From NCBI GenBank assembly GCA_039920165.1, contig JBDSEG010000293.1:1-60309 (forward strand): a stretch of DNA of 60,309 bases, in the 5' to 3' direction. The position numbers and the translations under genes are program-made. How positions within the stretch are numbered: position 1 is the stretch's first letter; every line of letters starts with the position of its first letter. Origin of the DNA: JBDSEG01 sp039920165 (GTDB lineage Bacteria > Pseudomonadota > Gammaproteobacteria > Burkholderiales > Burkholderiaceae_C). Shown piece after piece: positions 7,611 to 15,666 of the stretch. The notes under the pieces are model-generated. The model did not search any database, had not been told where the DNA came from, and worked only from the letters and a program-made list of their open reading frames with translations.

Positions 7611-9218
7611 ATGACCGAACATACCAAGACCGACGGATTGCCGGGCCTGACCGCCGAGCCGACGGTGCCGGCCGAGCCGGCGGCTGGTTTTCTGGAGCGT
7701 TCGCGCCCGCGCAGCGAGCGCATGGCGAGCGACAAGATCGAGTGCAACGCCTGCCCGGTGCTGTGCCAGATCGGACCCGGCAAGTCCGGCGCCTGCGACC
7801 GTTATGCAAATGCCGACGGCGCGCTCGTGAGGGTCGATCCGGTGCTGCTGCTGCGCCGCACGCTCGAAGCCGAGGCCGGAGCACCGGCGCTCGTCGCCTT
7901 CAATGCCGATGCCGGCGCCGGCTGGGACGGCGACCTGCTGCACGCTGGCGAGCTGTTCGTCACCGGCGTCGGCGCCTCGACGACCTACCCCGACTACAAG
8001 CCCGCCCCCTTCATCGTGACGTCGATGGTCGACGGCGTCGATACCGTCACCGTCGTCACCGAAGGCATCTTCAGCTACTGCAGCCTGAAGGTGAAGATCG
8101 ACACCGACCGCTACCTCGGCGCCGAGCAGGCCAACGTGCGCTGCAAGGGCGAAGTGGTGGGCCACGTGACGACGGCCGAATACGGCTCGCAGATGCTGTC
8201 GCTCGGCGGCGTTCACCACCTCACCGGAGGAAGCAAGAAAGAGGGCCGGATCGCCTGCGAGGTCATGGAGCTGCTCGGCAACCGCCAACCGGTCGAGCTC
8301 GCGATCGACGGCGGCTCGCAGATCGTTGTGCAAGCCGGGCGCGCGCCCATCGTCGGCGGTGTTGAAGAGCAACGCATGCGCGTGGGCTGCGGCTCGGCCA
8401 CCATCGGCATCTTCGCGCGCCAGTTCCACGGCCGCGCCGACGAGGTGATCGTCGTCGACGACCACATCACCGGCGTGCTGACCGAGCACCAGGCCGGCCG
8501 CTGCCTGGATATGCGGCGCTCGGGAGTGAAGTTGCGCGGTCGCAAGTCGACGCCGGGACGCTATTTCCAGGTCGCCAATCCCGGCACCGGCTGGGGCGGC
8601 ACCGACCTGACCGATCCCATGGCCATCGTCGAGGGTTTCGATCTCGCACACGCCTGGCCCGGCATGCGCTTGCTGATGACCTCGACCACCGGCGAGCACT
8701 CGGCGTGGTATGTGCTCGACGACGCGCTGGTTCCGCACGAAGAGACGATGCCCCCGGCACTGCAAGCGGTCGTCGACCGCATCGGCGAGAACTGCGAGCC
8801 CTCGCTGTGCAGCGTGCTGTTTCTCGGCGGCGCCGGCGGCAGCCTGCGCGCCGGCGTCAGCGACAACCCGGTGCGTCTGACGCAATCGATCAAGCGCGCG
8901 CTCGTCAACGTCACCTGCGGCGGTGCGCCGGCCTATGTGTGGCCGGGCGGCGGCATCACCGTGATGGTCGACGTGATGCGAATGCCCGAGCGCAGCTTCG
9001 GCAGCGTTCCCACGCCGGCCATCGTTGCGCCGATCGAGTTCAGCATGCGGATGTCGGACTACCGCGACCTCGGCGGTCACGTCGGGCACGTGCGCACGCT
9101 GCATGACGTGCTGCGCACCGGCTCGTGGCACGCCGACGGCGCACCACGCGCCTGGCGCAGCGAAGCGATGGGGGCGGCCAATCCCTGGCCGCTCGGGCAG
9201 GCACCCTTGCTCGGCTGA
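7611..9218 (+). CDS. hnr: 6-hydroxynicotinate reductase
   Basis: A 535-residue iron-sulfur flavoprotein. Near the N-terminus four cysteines (C45, C48, C52, C62; CNACPVLC then GAC) form a likely [4Fe-4S] site. Further cysteines at 157, 178, 216, 260, 298, 395, 400 and 436 could bind more clusters. The family reduces 6-hydroxynicotinate to 1,4,5,6-tetrahydro-6-oxonicotinate. The E. barkeri enzyme is reported to carry a covalently bound flavin, one [2Fe-2S] and two [4Fe-4S] clusters. Residues 258-264 (VGCGSAT) come close to the ApbE flavinylation motif. The gene leads the plus-strand operon, and the next gene is a UPF0280 protein. The start is uncertain: ATG 7611 lacks a clear ribosome binding site, and a second ATG at 7722 directly precedes the cysteine domain. 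Confidence 0.85.
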   Translation: MTEHTKTDGLPGLTAEPTVPAEPAAGFLERSRPRSERMASDKIECNACPVLCQIGPGKSGACDRYANADGALVRVDPVLLLRRTLEAEAGAPALVAFNADAGAGWDGDLLHAGELFVTGVGASTTYPDYKPAPFIVTSMVDGVDTVTVVTEGIFSYCSLKVKIDTDRYLGAEQANVRCKGEVVGHVTTAEYGSQMLSLGGVHHLTGGSKKEGRIACEVMELLGNRQPVELAIDGGSQIVVQAGRAPIVGGVEEQRMRVGCGSATIGIFARQFHGRADEVIVVDDHITGVLTEHQAGRCLDMRRSGVKLRGRKSTPGRYFQVANPGTGWGGTDLTDPMAIVEGFDLAHAWPGMRLLMTSTTGEHSAWYVLDDALVPHEETMPPALQAVVDRIGENCEPSLCSVLFLGGAGGSLRAGVSDNPVRLTQSIKRALVNVTCGGAPAYVWPGGGITVMVDVMRMPERSFGSVPTPAIVAPIEFSMRMSDYRDLGGHVGHVRTLHDVLRTGSWHADGAPRAWRSEAMGAANPWPLGQAPLLG

Positions 9219-9227
9219 TCGAATCGC

Positions 9228-10103
9228 ATGCCCGCCGCCCGCACTCCCCTGCCCGGCGCGCGCTGGCACTTCCAGCACGGGCCGATGGATATCGTGATCG
9301 GCGCCGATGGCGATTCCGACTTCGTCGCGCGCGCGCATGAAGCCGCCTGGCGGCGTTTCGTCCCGCTGCTTGACGAACTGGTGGCCGAGCTGCCGCTGCT
9401 GCGCGCGCCGGTGCGCGGCGCTTGCACCTTGCAAGGCCCGGTGGCGCGCCGCATGTGGCGGGCTTGCGCGCCGTTCGCCGCCGGTTTCATCACGCCGATG
9501 GCCTCGGTAGCCGGTGCGGTCGCGCAGGAACTGGTCGCCTGCTATCGAGGCCCCGGCATCGATCGCGCTTTCGTCAACAACGGCGGCGATATCGCGCTGC
9601 ATCTCGCGCCGGGACAGTCGCTTCGCGTCGGGCTCTACGCCGACCTGGCGCGGCTCGATGCGCGCCAGTTGCACCACGGCATCGCGGTCGACGGCGCGAT
9701 CGACATCACCCACGCGATGCCGGTGCGCGGTGTGGCGACCAGTGGCTGGCGTGGGCGCAGCTATTCGCTCGGCGTCGCCGACAGCGTGACCGTTCTCGCG
9801 GCCACGGCGGCGATGGCCGACGCCGCGGCGACAGTGATCGCCAATGCAGTCGACGTGGCCGATGCGCGCATCGTGCGGCGACCGGCTTGCGAGCTAAAGG
9901 ACGACAGCGATCTGGGCGCCATCCCGGTCACCGTCGATGTGCCGCGGCTCGACGCCACCGCCGTTCGCGCGGCCTTGCTACGCGGCCTGGCACAGGCGCA
10001 GGGCTTGCAAGCCGAAGGACTCGTCGAAGCTTGCGCCCTCGTCTGTCAGGGCCTCATGATGCGCACCGGACCGTCCATCACCACCGAAGCCATCGCTGCA
10101 TGA
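9228..10103 (+). CDS. UPF0280 family protein (ApbE superfamily)
   Basis: A 291-residue protein of UPF0280/COG2122, which is assigned to the ApbE (FAD:protein FMN transferase) superfamily. ApbE-like motifs are visible: 'FVNNGGDIALH' (about 115-125), 'GVATSGWRGRSYSLGVADS' (about 168-186) and 'ADAAATVIANAV' (about 197-208). It starts 9 bp after hnr and its stop overlaps the next ATG, so it is tightly translationally linked to its neighbours. No function is established for the family. Because the homologous reductase carries covalent flavin, an attractive inference is that this protein attaches or delivers that flavin. It could equally be a flavin-binding chaperone or a separate enzyme of the pathway. 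Confidence 0.8.
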   Translation: MPAARTPLPGARWHFQHGPMDIVIGADGDSDFVARAHEAAWRRFVPLLDELVAELPLLRAPVRGACTLQGPVARRMWRACAPFAAGFITPMASVAGAVAQELVACYRGPGIDRAFVNNGGDIALHLAPGQSLRVGLYADLARLDARQLHHGIAVDGAIDITHAMPVRGVATSGWRGRSYSLGVADSVTVLAATAAMADAAATVIANAVDVADARIVRRPACELKDDSDLGAIPVTVDVPRLDATAVRAALLRGLAQAQGLQAEGLVEACALVCQGLMMRTGPSITTEAIAA

Positions 10104-10756
10104 ACCGCACCTTGATCGAAGTCCGACGCATCCTCACCACGGTCGAGGATATCCACCACGAGTTCGGCCCCGCACCGGTGCAGCCGTTGCGGCGCGGTGC
10201 GATCGCCGTGGTGCTGACCAATCCGTACGCCGGGCTCTATGAGCCCGACATCCTGCCGATGATGCAAGCGCTCAACCCGATCGGCGCGGATCTGGCGCGC
10301 CAGCTGCACGCGGCGATGGACGTGCCGGTCGAGCGCATCGCCGGGTACGGCAAGGGCGCCATCATCGGCAGCGCCGGCGAGCTCGAGCACGGCGCGCTGT
10401 GGCATGTACCGGGCGGCTATGCGATGCGCGAGTTGCTCGGCTGGAAGGGCGCTGCGGCAGCGTATGCGCAGGGCGGCGGCGGCGAGACATCGACTGGCCA
10501 GCCCGGCAACGGCCTCGCCATCGTGCCTTCGACCAAGAAGGTCGGCCCGCCCGGCTGCGCACTCGACGTGCCGCTGACACATATCAACGCTGCCTATGTG
10601 CGCAGCCATTTCGATGCGATCGAGGTCCGCGTGCCGGGCGCGCCGGCCGCCGACGAGCTCGTCTATATCCTCGCCATGAGCTGCGGTGCGCGGATCCACG
10701 CGCGCGTCGGCGGCCTCGCGGCGGACCAGATTTCGAAGTGGGACGGTCTGCGCTGA
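10100..10756 (+). CDS. DUF1185 (AA_synth family) protein, copy 1
   Basis: A 218-residue protein of Pfam family PF06684, often labelled 'amino acid synthesis family protein'. The start ATG overlaps the UPF0280 stop by 4 bp (ATGA). Shared family motifs seen in both copies are 'NPYAGLY/NPCAGRY' near residue 40, 'GYGKGAIIG/SYGKAAIVG' and a C-terminal 'RVGGL' or 'RIGGL' segment. Published structures of family members show a variant chorismate-mutase-like fold, but no reaction is established. Placed between the reductase and the transporter genes, it probably acts on a nicotinate-derived intermediate or helps pathway assembly (inference). It carries a short insertion with a glycine-rich 'QGGGGETSTG' loop absent from copy 2. 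Confidence 0.8.
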   Translation: MNRTLIEVRRILTTVEDIHHEFGPAPVQPLRRGAIAVVLTNPYAGLYEPDILPMMQALNPIGADLARQLHAAMDVPVERIAGYGKGAIIGSAGELEHGALWHVPGGYAMRELLGWKGAAAAYAQGGGGETSTGQPGNGLAIVPSTKKVGPPGCALDVPLTHINAAYVRSHFDAIEVRVPGAPAADELVYILAMSCGARIHARVGGLAADQISKWDGLR

Positions 10757-10775
10757 ACCGAACTGGAGAAACCCG

Positions 10776-11360
10776 ATGTCCGCCCAGATCCGCAAGCTCA
10801 TCGTCCAGGTCGACGAGATCCGTCGCGAGATGGACCGCCCGGTCGACCCTCCCACGCGCCGCGCGCTGGCGTGTGCCGTGATCGACAACCCCTGTGCCGG
10901 CCGCTATGTCGAGAAGCTCGACGAGCTGATGGCGATCGGCGAGGAACTCGGCGCCCTGCTCGGCGCGCGCTGCATCAAAGCACTCGGCATCGAACCTGGC
11001 CAGGCGCACAGCTACGGCAAGGCGGCGATCGTCGGCGAGGCCGGCGAAATCGAGCATGCGGCGGCCATCCTGCACCCCAAGCTCGGCGCGCCGCTGCGCG
11101 TGGCGGTCGAAAGAGGCGCGGCGCTGGTCCCATCGGCCAAGAAGCGCGGCGGCCTCGGCACCGCGATCGACGTGCCGCTTGGCCACAAGGACGCCGCCTT
11201 CGTGCGCAGCCACTTCGATGCGATGGAAGCGCGGGTATCCGATGCGCCGCGTGCCAACGAGATCGTGGTCTGCGTCGTTGTCACCGATAGCGGGCGCCCG
11301 CTGGCCCGCATCGGCGGATTGCAGGCGTCCGAGATCAAGGGCGAGGACGGCCTGCGCTGA
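10776..11360 (+). CDS. DUF1185 (AA_synth family) protein, copy 2
   Basis: A 194-residue paralogue of the preceding gene, also PF06684. It begins at an ATG preceded by GGAGAA (10765-10770), 19 bp after copy 1. It is shorter, lacking the glycine-rich insertion, but keeps 'NPCAGRYVEKLDELM', 'AHSYGKAAIVGEAGEIEH', 'GTAIDVPLGHKDAAFVRSHF' and 'ARIGGLQASEI'. The strong conservation of the 'DVPL.H..AAYVRSHFDA' block between the two suggests a common substrate site or a hetero-oligomer. Function is unknown. The pair sits in a catabolic operon and no biosynthetic genes surround it, which argues against the 'amino acid synthesis' label being literal here. Confidence 0.8.
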   Translation: MSAQIRKLIVQVDEIRREMDRPVDPPTRRALACAVIDNPCAGRYVEKLDELMAIGEELGALLGARCIKALGIEPGQAHSYGKAAIVGEAGEIEHAAAILHPKLGAPLRVAVERGAALVPSAKKRGGLGTAIDVPLGHKDAAFVRSHFDAMEARVSDAPRANEIVVCVVVTDSGRPLARIGGLQASEIKGEDGLR

Positions 11361-11416
11361 AATCTCGAACCTCACTCGCTCACAATGCCTCACGTGCCAA
11401 CTCCAGGAGCTTTCCG

Positions 11417-12625
11417 ATGATCCAACGCAGACCTCTCGCGCTCGCCGCCATCCTCGTGCTGACCGGTCTGGCGCTGTCGTCCCAGGTCCGCGCCCAGAGC
11501 ACGATCAAGATCGGCGAGGTCAACAGCTACAAGGCGCAGCCGGCCTTTCTCGAGCCCTACAAGAAGGGCATGGAGCTGGCAATCGATGAGGTCAACGCCG
11601 CCGGCGGTGTGAACGGCAAGAAGCTCGAGCTCATCACGCGCGACGACAACGCCAACCCGGGCGACGCGGTGCGCGCCGCCGAGGAACTGATCTCGCGCGA
11701 GAAGGTCGACGTGCTGGCAGGAAGCTTCCTGTCGAACATCGGCCTGGCGATGACCGACTTCGCGAAGCAGAAGAAATTCTTCTTCCTGGCGGCCGAGCCG
11801 CTCACCGACAAGATCGTCTGGCAGAACGGCAACCGCTATACCTTCCGCCTGCGGCCGTCGACCTGGATGCAGGTCGCGATGCTGGTGCCCGAAGCGGCGA
11901 AGATGAAGAAGAAGCGCTGGGCCCTCGTCTATCCGAACTACGAGTACGGGCAGTCCGCCGCGGCGACTTTCAAGGAACTGCTGAAAGCGGCGCAGCCCGA
12001 TGTCGAATTCGTCGGCGAGCAGGCCACGCCGCTCGGCAAGGTCGACGCCGGCAGCGTCGCGCAGGCGCTCGCCGATGCCAAGCCGGATGCGATCTTCAAC
12101 GTGCTGTTCGGCGCCGACCTGTCGAAGTTCGTTCGCGAGGGCAATACCCGCGGCCTGTTCCAGAACCGCGAGGTCGTGAGCCTTCTGACCGGCGAGCCGG
12201 AATACCTCGACCCGTTGAAGGACGAATCGCCGAACGGCTGGGTCGTCACCGGCTACCCGTGGTACGCCATCCAGACGCCCGAGCACAAGGCCTTCTTCCT
12301 CGCCTACCACGGCAAATACAAGGACTATCCGCGCCTCGGCTCAGTGGTCGGCTACAGCGCGATCAAGTCGCTCGCAGCCGGCATCCGCAAGGCCAAGAGC
12401 ACCGACACCGAGAAGCTCGTCGCCGCCTTCGAGGGTCTGGTCGTCGATACGCCCTTCGGCAAGATCACCTACCGCCCCGAAGACCATCAGTCGACCATGG
12501 GTGCCTTCGTCGGCAAGACCAAGAACGAAGGCGGCAAGGGCGTGATGACCGACTACCGTTATCTCGACGGCGCGAAATACCAGCCGAGCGCTGAGGCGGT
12601 GAAGAAGATGCGTTCGGGAGTCTGA
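11417..12625 (+). CDS. Liv-type ABC transporter, substrate-binding protein
   Basis: A 402-residue periplasmic binding protein of the type I (LivJ/LivK) fold. A signal peptide (residues 1-27) has a hydrophobic core and a likely cut after 'SSQVRAQ'. The mature chain begins 'STIKIGEVNSY' and continues with the family motif 'KKGMELAIDEVNAAGGVNGKKLEL'. The gene has an AGGAG-like sequence before its ATG. The permease and two ATPases follow after a repeat element. The family usually binds branched-chain amino acids, but also amides and aromatic acids. In this operon nicotinate, nicotinamide or 6-hydroxynicotinate is the expected ligand (inference from context). Confidence 0.9.
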   Translation: MIQRRPLALAAILVLTGLALSSQVRAQSTIKIGEVNSYKAQPAFLEPYKKGMELAIDEVNAAGGVNGKKLELITRDDNANPGDAVRAAEELISREKVDVLAGSFLSNIGLAMTDFAKQKKFFFLAAEPLTDKIVWQNGNRYTFRLRPSTWMQVAMLVPEAAKMKKKRWALVYPNYEYGQSAAATFKELLKAAQPDVEFVGEQATPLGKVDAGSVAQALADAKPDAIFNVLFGADLSKFVREGNTRGLFQNREVVSLLTGEPEYLDPLKDESPNGWVVTGYPWYAIQTPEHKAFFLAYHGKYKDYPRLGSVVGYSAIKSLAAGIRKAKSTDTEKLVAAFEGLVVDTPFGKITYRPEDHQSTMGAFVGKTKNEGGKGVMTDYRYLDGAKYQPSAEAVKKMRSGV

Positions 12626-12636
12626 TTACAAGACTT

Positions 12637-12800
12637 GGTCGCAAAGGTCGCAAAGGTCGCAAAGATTCGCAAAGGTCGCAAAGGAAAAGCAATAGAAGTC
12701 AAGACTGGGCAGCTCGCATACGCCCCCGGTCCCTTCGAGCCCTTTGCATTCTTTGCGACCTTCGCGCTCCTTCGCGAACCTTGCGTCCAAGAAACTGGCT
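12637..12800. repeat. Intergenic palindromic repeat element, copy 2
   Basis: The left part is five near-perfect 9-bp units of GGTCGCAAA (12637-12682, one unit GATTCGCAAA). The right part, from about 12743, has CTTTGCGACCTTCGCG and CTTCGCGAACC, inverted relative to the left. It occupies nearly all the gap between the binding-protein gene and the permease gene. Confidence 0.75.
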
Positions 12801-12830
12801 CTTGAATTTCGACGAACGAGTACACCACTC

Positions 12831-14741
12831 TTGGACCTTTCCGGCCTTCTCGTTCAGTTGCTCAACGGCCTGGCCGGGGCCTCTTCGCTCTTTCTTGTCG
12901 GCGCGGGCCTCTCGCTCATCTTCGGCGTGACGCGGATCGTCAATTTCGCGCACGGGTCGTTCTTCATGCTGGGCATCTATATCGCCTATGCGCTGGTCGA
13001 CAAACTGGGCGGCACCGGTTCCTGGTTCTGGCCCTCGCTCCTGATCGCGGCACTGGCCGTCGGCGCATTCGGCGCGCTGGTCGAGGTGACGCTTCTGCGC
13101 CGCATCTACCGCGCGCCAGAGCTCTTTCAGCTGCTCGCGACCTTCGCGCTCATGCTCGTCATCAAGGACGCCGCCTTGTGGCTGTGGGGTCCGGAAGACC
13201 TGCTTGGCCCGCGCGCGCCCGGCCTTGCCGGCGCGGTGACGATCCTCGGCCGCCGCGTTCCTGAGTACGACCTGTTCCTCATCGTCGTGGGCCCGGCCGT
13301 GCTGGGTGCACTGTGGCTGTTGCTGACCCGAACCCGCTTCGGCATCCTCGTCCGCGCCGCGACGCAGGACCGCGAGATGGTTGGAGCGCTCGGCGTCAAC
13401 CAGGCCTGGCTCTTCACCGCGGTCTTCGCGCTCGGCACGATGCTCGCCGGCCTCGGCGGCGCGCTGCAGCTGCCGCGCGAGCCGGCCAACCTCGGCCTCG
13501 ATCTGCTGACCATCGGCGATGCCTTCGTGGTGGTGGTGGTCGGCGGCATGGGATCGATCCCGGGCGCCTATGTGGCAGCGCTCCTCATTGCCGAGATCAA
13601 GGCGATCTGCATCGGCATCGGCACGGTCCAGCTCTTCGGCATCGACTTCGCCTTTTCCAAGCTGACGCTGGTGGTCGAGTTTCTCGTCATGGCGATCGTG
13701 CTGGTCGTGCGGCCCTGGGGCCTGCTCGGCAAGCCGCAGGCGGGGGTGCGCGCGCAAGGCGCGGTCGAGCAACCGCTGCGTGCCGCCGACGCGGCGCAGA
13801 AGATCGGAGGCGCGCTGCTGCTCTTCGCGCTGCTGGCCTGGCCGTTCGCCACCGCGGGATCGCCCTACATGACGGTGCTCGCGATCGACCTGCTCACCGC
13901 CGCCCTGTTCGCCGCGAGCCTGCACTTCATCATGGGGCCGGCCGGCATGCACTCGTTCGGCCACGCGGCGTATTTCGGCCTCGGCGCCTACGCGGCGGCG
14001 CTCGGCGTGCGCAGCCTCGGGCTGCCGATGGAGGTCGCGCTCGTCGCCGCACCCATCGCCTCGGCGCTCGGCGCGCTCGTCTTCGGCTGGTTCTGCGTGC
14101 GCCTCTCGGGCGTCTACTTCGCGATGCTGACGCTCGCCTTCGCGCAGATCGCCTGGTCGGTCATCTTCCAGTGGGACGACGTGACCGGCGGCAGCAACGG
14201 CCTGAACGGTGTCTGGCCGGCGCCGTGGCTGGAGGACAAGCGCAGCTACTATTTCCTCACCTTGGCCCTGGTGGTTGGCGGCATCCTGCTGCTGCGCCGT
14301 GCCCTTTTCGCCCCGTTCGGAATGGCGCTTCGCGCAGGCCGCGATTCGCCCCTGCGCGCCGATGCGATCGGCATCGATGTCAAGCGTTTGCAGTGGGCCG
14401 GCTTCGTCGTCGCCGCGGTCTTCGCGGGTCTCGCGGGCTCTCTCTACGCCTTCTCGAAAGGCAGCATCTCGCCCGACTCGGTGGGCGTCGGCCGCTCGGT
14501 CGACGGCTTGGTGATGGTGCTGCTCGGCGGCGTGCAGACGCTCGCCGGGCCGATCGTCGGAGCCGTGACGTTCACCTGGCTGCAGGACGCCGTCGCGCGC
14601 AATACCGATTACTGGCGCGCCCTGCTCGGCGCGATCATCCTGCTCATCGTCCTCGCCTTTCCCCAGGGCATCGCCGGATTCTTCGGGCCGTTGTTCTCGC
14701 GACGGAAGGTGGCGATCAAAGAGGCAGCGGAACATGCATAG
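12831..14741 (+). CDS. Liv-type ABC transporter, fused LivH-LivM permease
   Basis: About 636 residues from a TTG start. The first half (to about residue 300) is a LivH-type membrane domain (LVGAGLSLIFGVTRIVNFAHGSF). The second half (about 310-620) is a LivM-type domain (FIMGPAGMHSFGHAAYFGLGAYAAALG). Usually these are two proteins; here they form one chain with many membrane segments. The frame opens at an ATG at 12744, but the first 29 codons lie in a repeat element. The TTG at 12831 gives 'MDLSGLLVQLLNGL', which matches the family start, so I prefer it. The C-terminal region contains a Liv-type loop 'GRSVDGLVMVLLGG'. It forms the membrane channel for the neighbouring binding protein. Confidence 0.88.
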   Translation: MDLSGLLVQLLNGLAGASSLFLVGAGLSLIFGVTRIVNFAHGSFFMLGIYIAYALVDKLGGTGSWFWPSLLIAALAVGAFGALVEVTLLRRIYRAPELFQLLATFALMLVIKDAALWLWGPEDLLGPRAPGLAGAVTILGRRVPEYDLFLIVVGPAVLGALWLLLTRTRFGILVRAATQDREMVGALGVNQAWLFTAVFALGTMLAGLGGALQLPREPANLGLDLLTIGDAFVVVVVGGMGSIPGAYVAALLIAEIKAICIGIGTVQLFGIDFAFSKLTLVVEFLVMAIVLVVRPWGLLGKPQAGVRAQGAVEQPLRAADAAQKIGGALLLFALLAWPFATAGSPYMTVLAIDLLTAALFAASLHFIMGPAGMHSFGHAAYFGLGAYAAALGVRSLGLPMEVALVAAPIASALGALVFGWFCVRLSGVYFAMLTLAFAQIAWSVIFQWDDVTGGSNGLNGVWPAPWLEDKRSYYFLTLALVVGGILLLRRALFAPFGMALRAGRDSPLRADAIGIDVKRLQWAGFVVAAVFAGLAGSLYAFSKGSISPDSVGVGRSVDGLVMVLLGGVQTLAGPIVGAVTFTWLQDAVARNTDYWRALLGAIILLIVLAFPQGIAGFFGPLFSRRKVAIKEAAEHA

Positions 14742-14774
14742 AAAAACCTCCGGCAACTTCGTCGAAGTGCGCCG

Positions 14775-15539
14775 ATGAGCCTTCTCGAGATCATCGGCCT
14801 GACCAAAAACTTCGGCGGCGTTCGCGCCGTGGACGATGTGAGCTTCCAGGTCAAGGCCGGCGAGTTGCTGGCGTTGATCGGGCCGAACGGAGCCGGCAAG
14901 TCGACCACCTTCAACATGGTCAACGGCCAGCTGCGCGCCGATGCGGGTTCGATCCAGTTCGACGGCCACGAGCTCGTCGGCCGCGCGCCCCGCGCGATCT
15001 GGCGCCTGGGCGTCGGACGCACCTTCCAGATCGCCGAGACCTTCGCGTCGCTGACGGTGGTCGAGAACGTCCAGATGGCCCTGCTCTCCGCCGACGCGAA
15101 GCTGTATGCGATGTGGCTCCGCGCCACGGCCTACCGTCGCGCCGATGCGCTGGCGTTGCTCGAACAGGTCGGCATGGCGGCGCAGGCGGATCGGCCGTGC
15201 AGCGTGCTGGCTTACGGCGACGTGAAGCGGGTCGAGCTCGCGATCGCCCTGGCCAACGCGCCGCGTCTGCTGCTGATGGACGAGCCGACCGCCGGCATGG
15301 GCCCGGGCGAGCGGCGCGACCTGATGGGGCTGACCAAGCGACTGGTCGTCGAGCGCGGCCTGGCGGTGCTGTTCACCGAGCACAGCATGGACGTCGTCTT
15401 CGCGTATGCCGACCGCATCATCGTGCTGGCGCGCGGGCGCCTCATCGCGCAAGGCAAGCCAGCCGAGATCCGCGACCATCCGAAGGTACAGGAGGTCTAT
15501 TTCGGCAGCGGCAAGACCTTCGAGAAGGAACGGGCGTGA
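14775..15539 (+). CDS. livG: Liv-type ABC transporter ATPase (LivG)
   Basis: A 254-residue ATP-binding subunit. Walker A is 'GPNGAGKST' (about residues 37-45). The signature motif is the LivG-type variant 'LAYGDVKRVELAIAL', and Walker B is 'RLLLMDEPTAGMG'. The switch histidine lies in 'LFTEHSMD'. It powers uptake by the fused LivHM permease together with LivF. It begins 33 bp after the permease stop. The gene is in the same direction as the rest of the operon, and its 3' side is separated from livF by the third repeat element. Confidence 0.92.
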   Translation: MSLLEIIGLTKNFGGVRAVDDVSFQVKAGELLALIGPNGAGKSTTFNMVNGQLRADAGSIQFDGHELVGRAPRAIWRLGVGRTFQIAETFASLTVVENVQMALLSADAKLYAMWLRATAYRRADALALLEQVGMAAQADRPCSVLAYGDVKRVELAIALANAPRLLLMDEPTAGMGPGERRDLMGLTKRLVVERGLAVLFTEHSMDVVFAYADRIIVLARGRLIAQGKPAEIRDHPKVQEVYFGSGKTFEKERA

Positions 15540-15555
15540 GTACGGCGAGATTTTT

Positions 15556-15655
15556 CACCGCGAAGGCGCCAGGGTCGCAAAGAACACGAAGGAATGCAGA
15601 TGTCCGTGCTCCTATTCGCGACCTTTGCGCCTTCGCGGTGGATATTTCGAATTGA
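15556..15655. repeat. Intergenic palindromic repeat element, copy 3
   Basis: A perfect 14-bp inverted pair, CACCGCGAAGGCGC at 15556-15569 and GCGCCTTCGCGGTG at 15627-15640. Inside the arms are degenerate GGTCGCAAAG and CGACCTTTGCG motifs like those of the other copies. It fills the livG-livF gap. Confidence 0.75.
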
Positions 15656-15666
15656 AAGCGCGAAGC

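Noticed and set aside
7524..9713. A 729-codon minus-strand frame opposite hnr and UPF0280
   Set aside because: Mirror-frame composition (Arg/His/Ala/Asp-rich); the plus strand holds recognised, tightly spaced genes.
12637..12682. CRISPR array or replication iterons
   Set aside because: The 9-bp units are directly abutting with no spacers, and the segment is one arm of a larger palindromic element also found twice nearby.
12699..15479. A 926-codon open frame on the minus strand opposite the Liv genes
   Set aside because: It is antisense to well-conserved transporter genes and its product is Arg/Glu/His/Asp-rich low-complexity sequence typical of mirror frames in GC-rich DNA.
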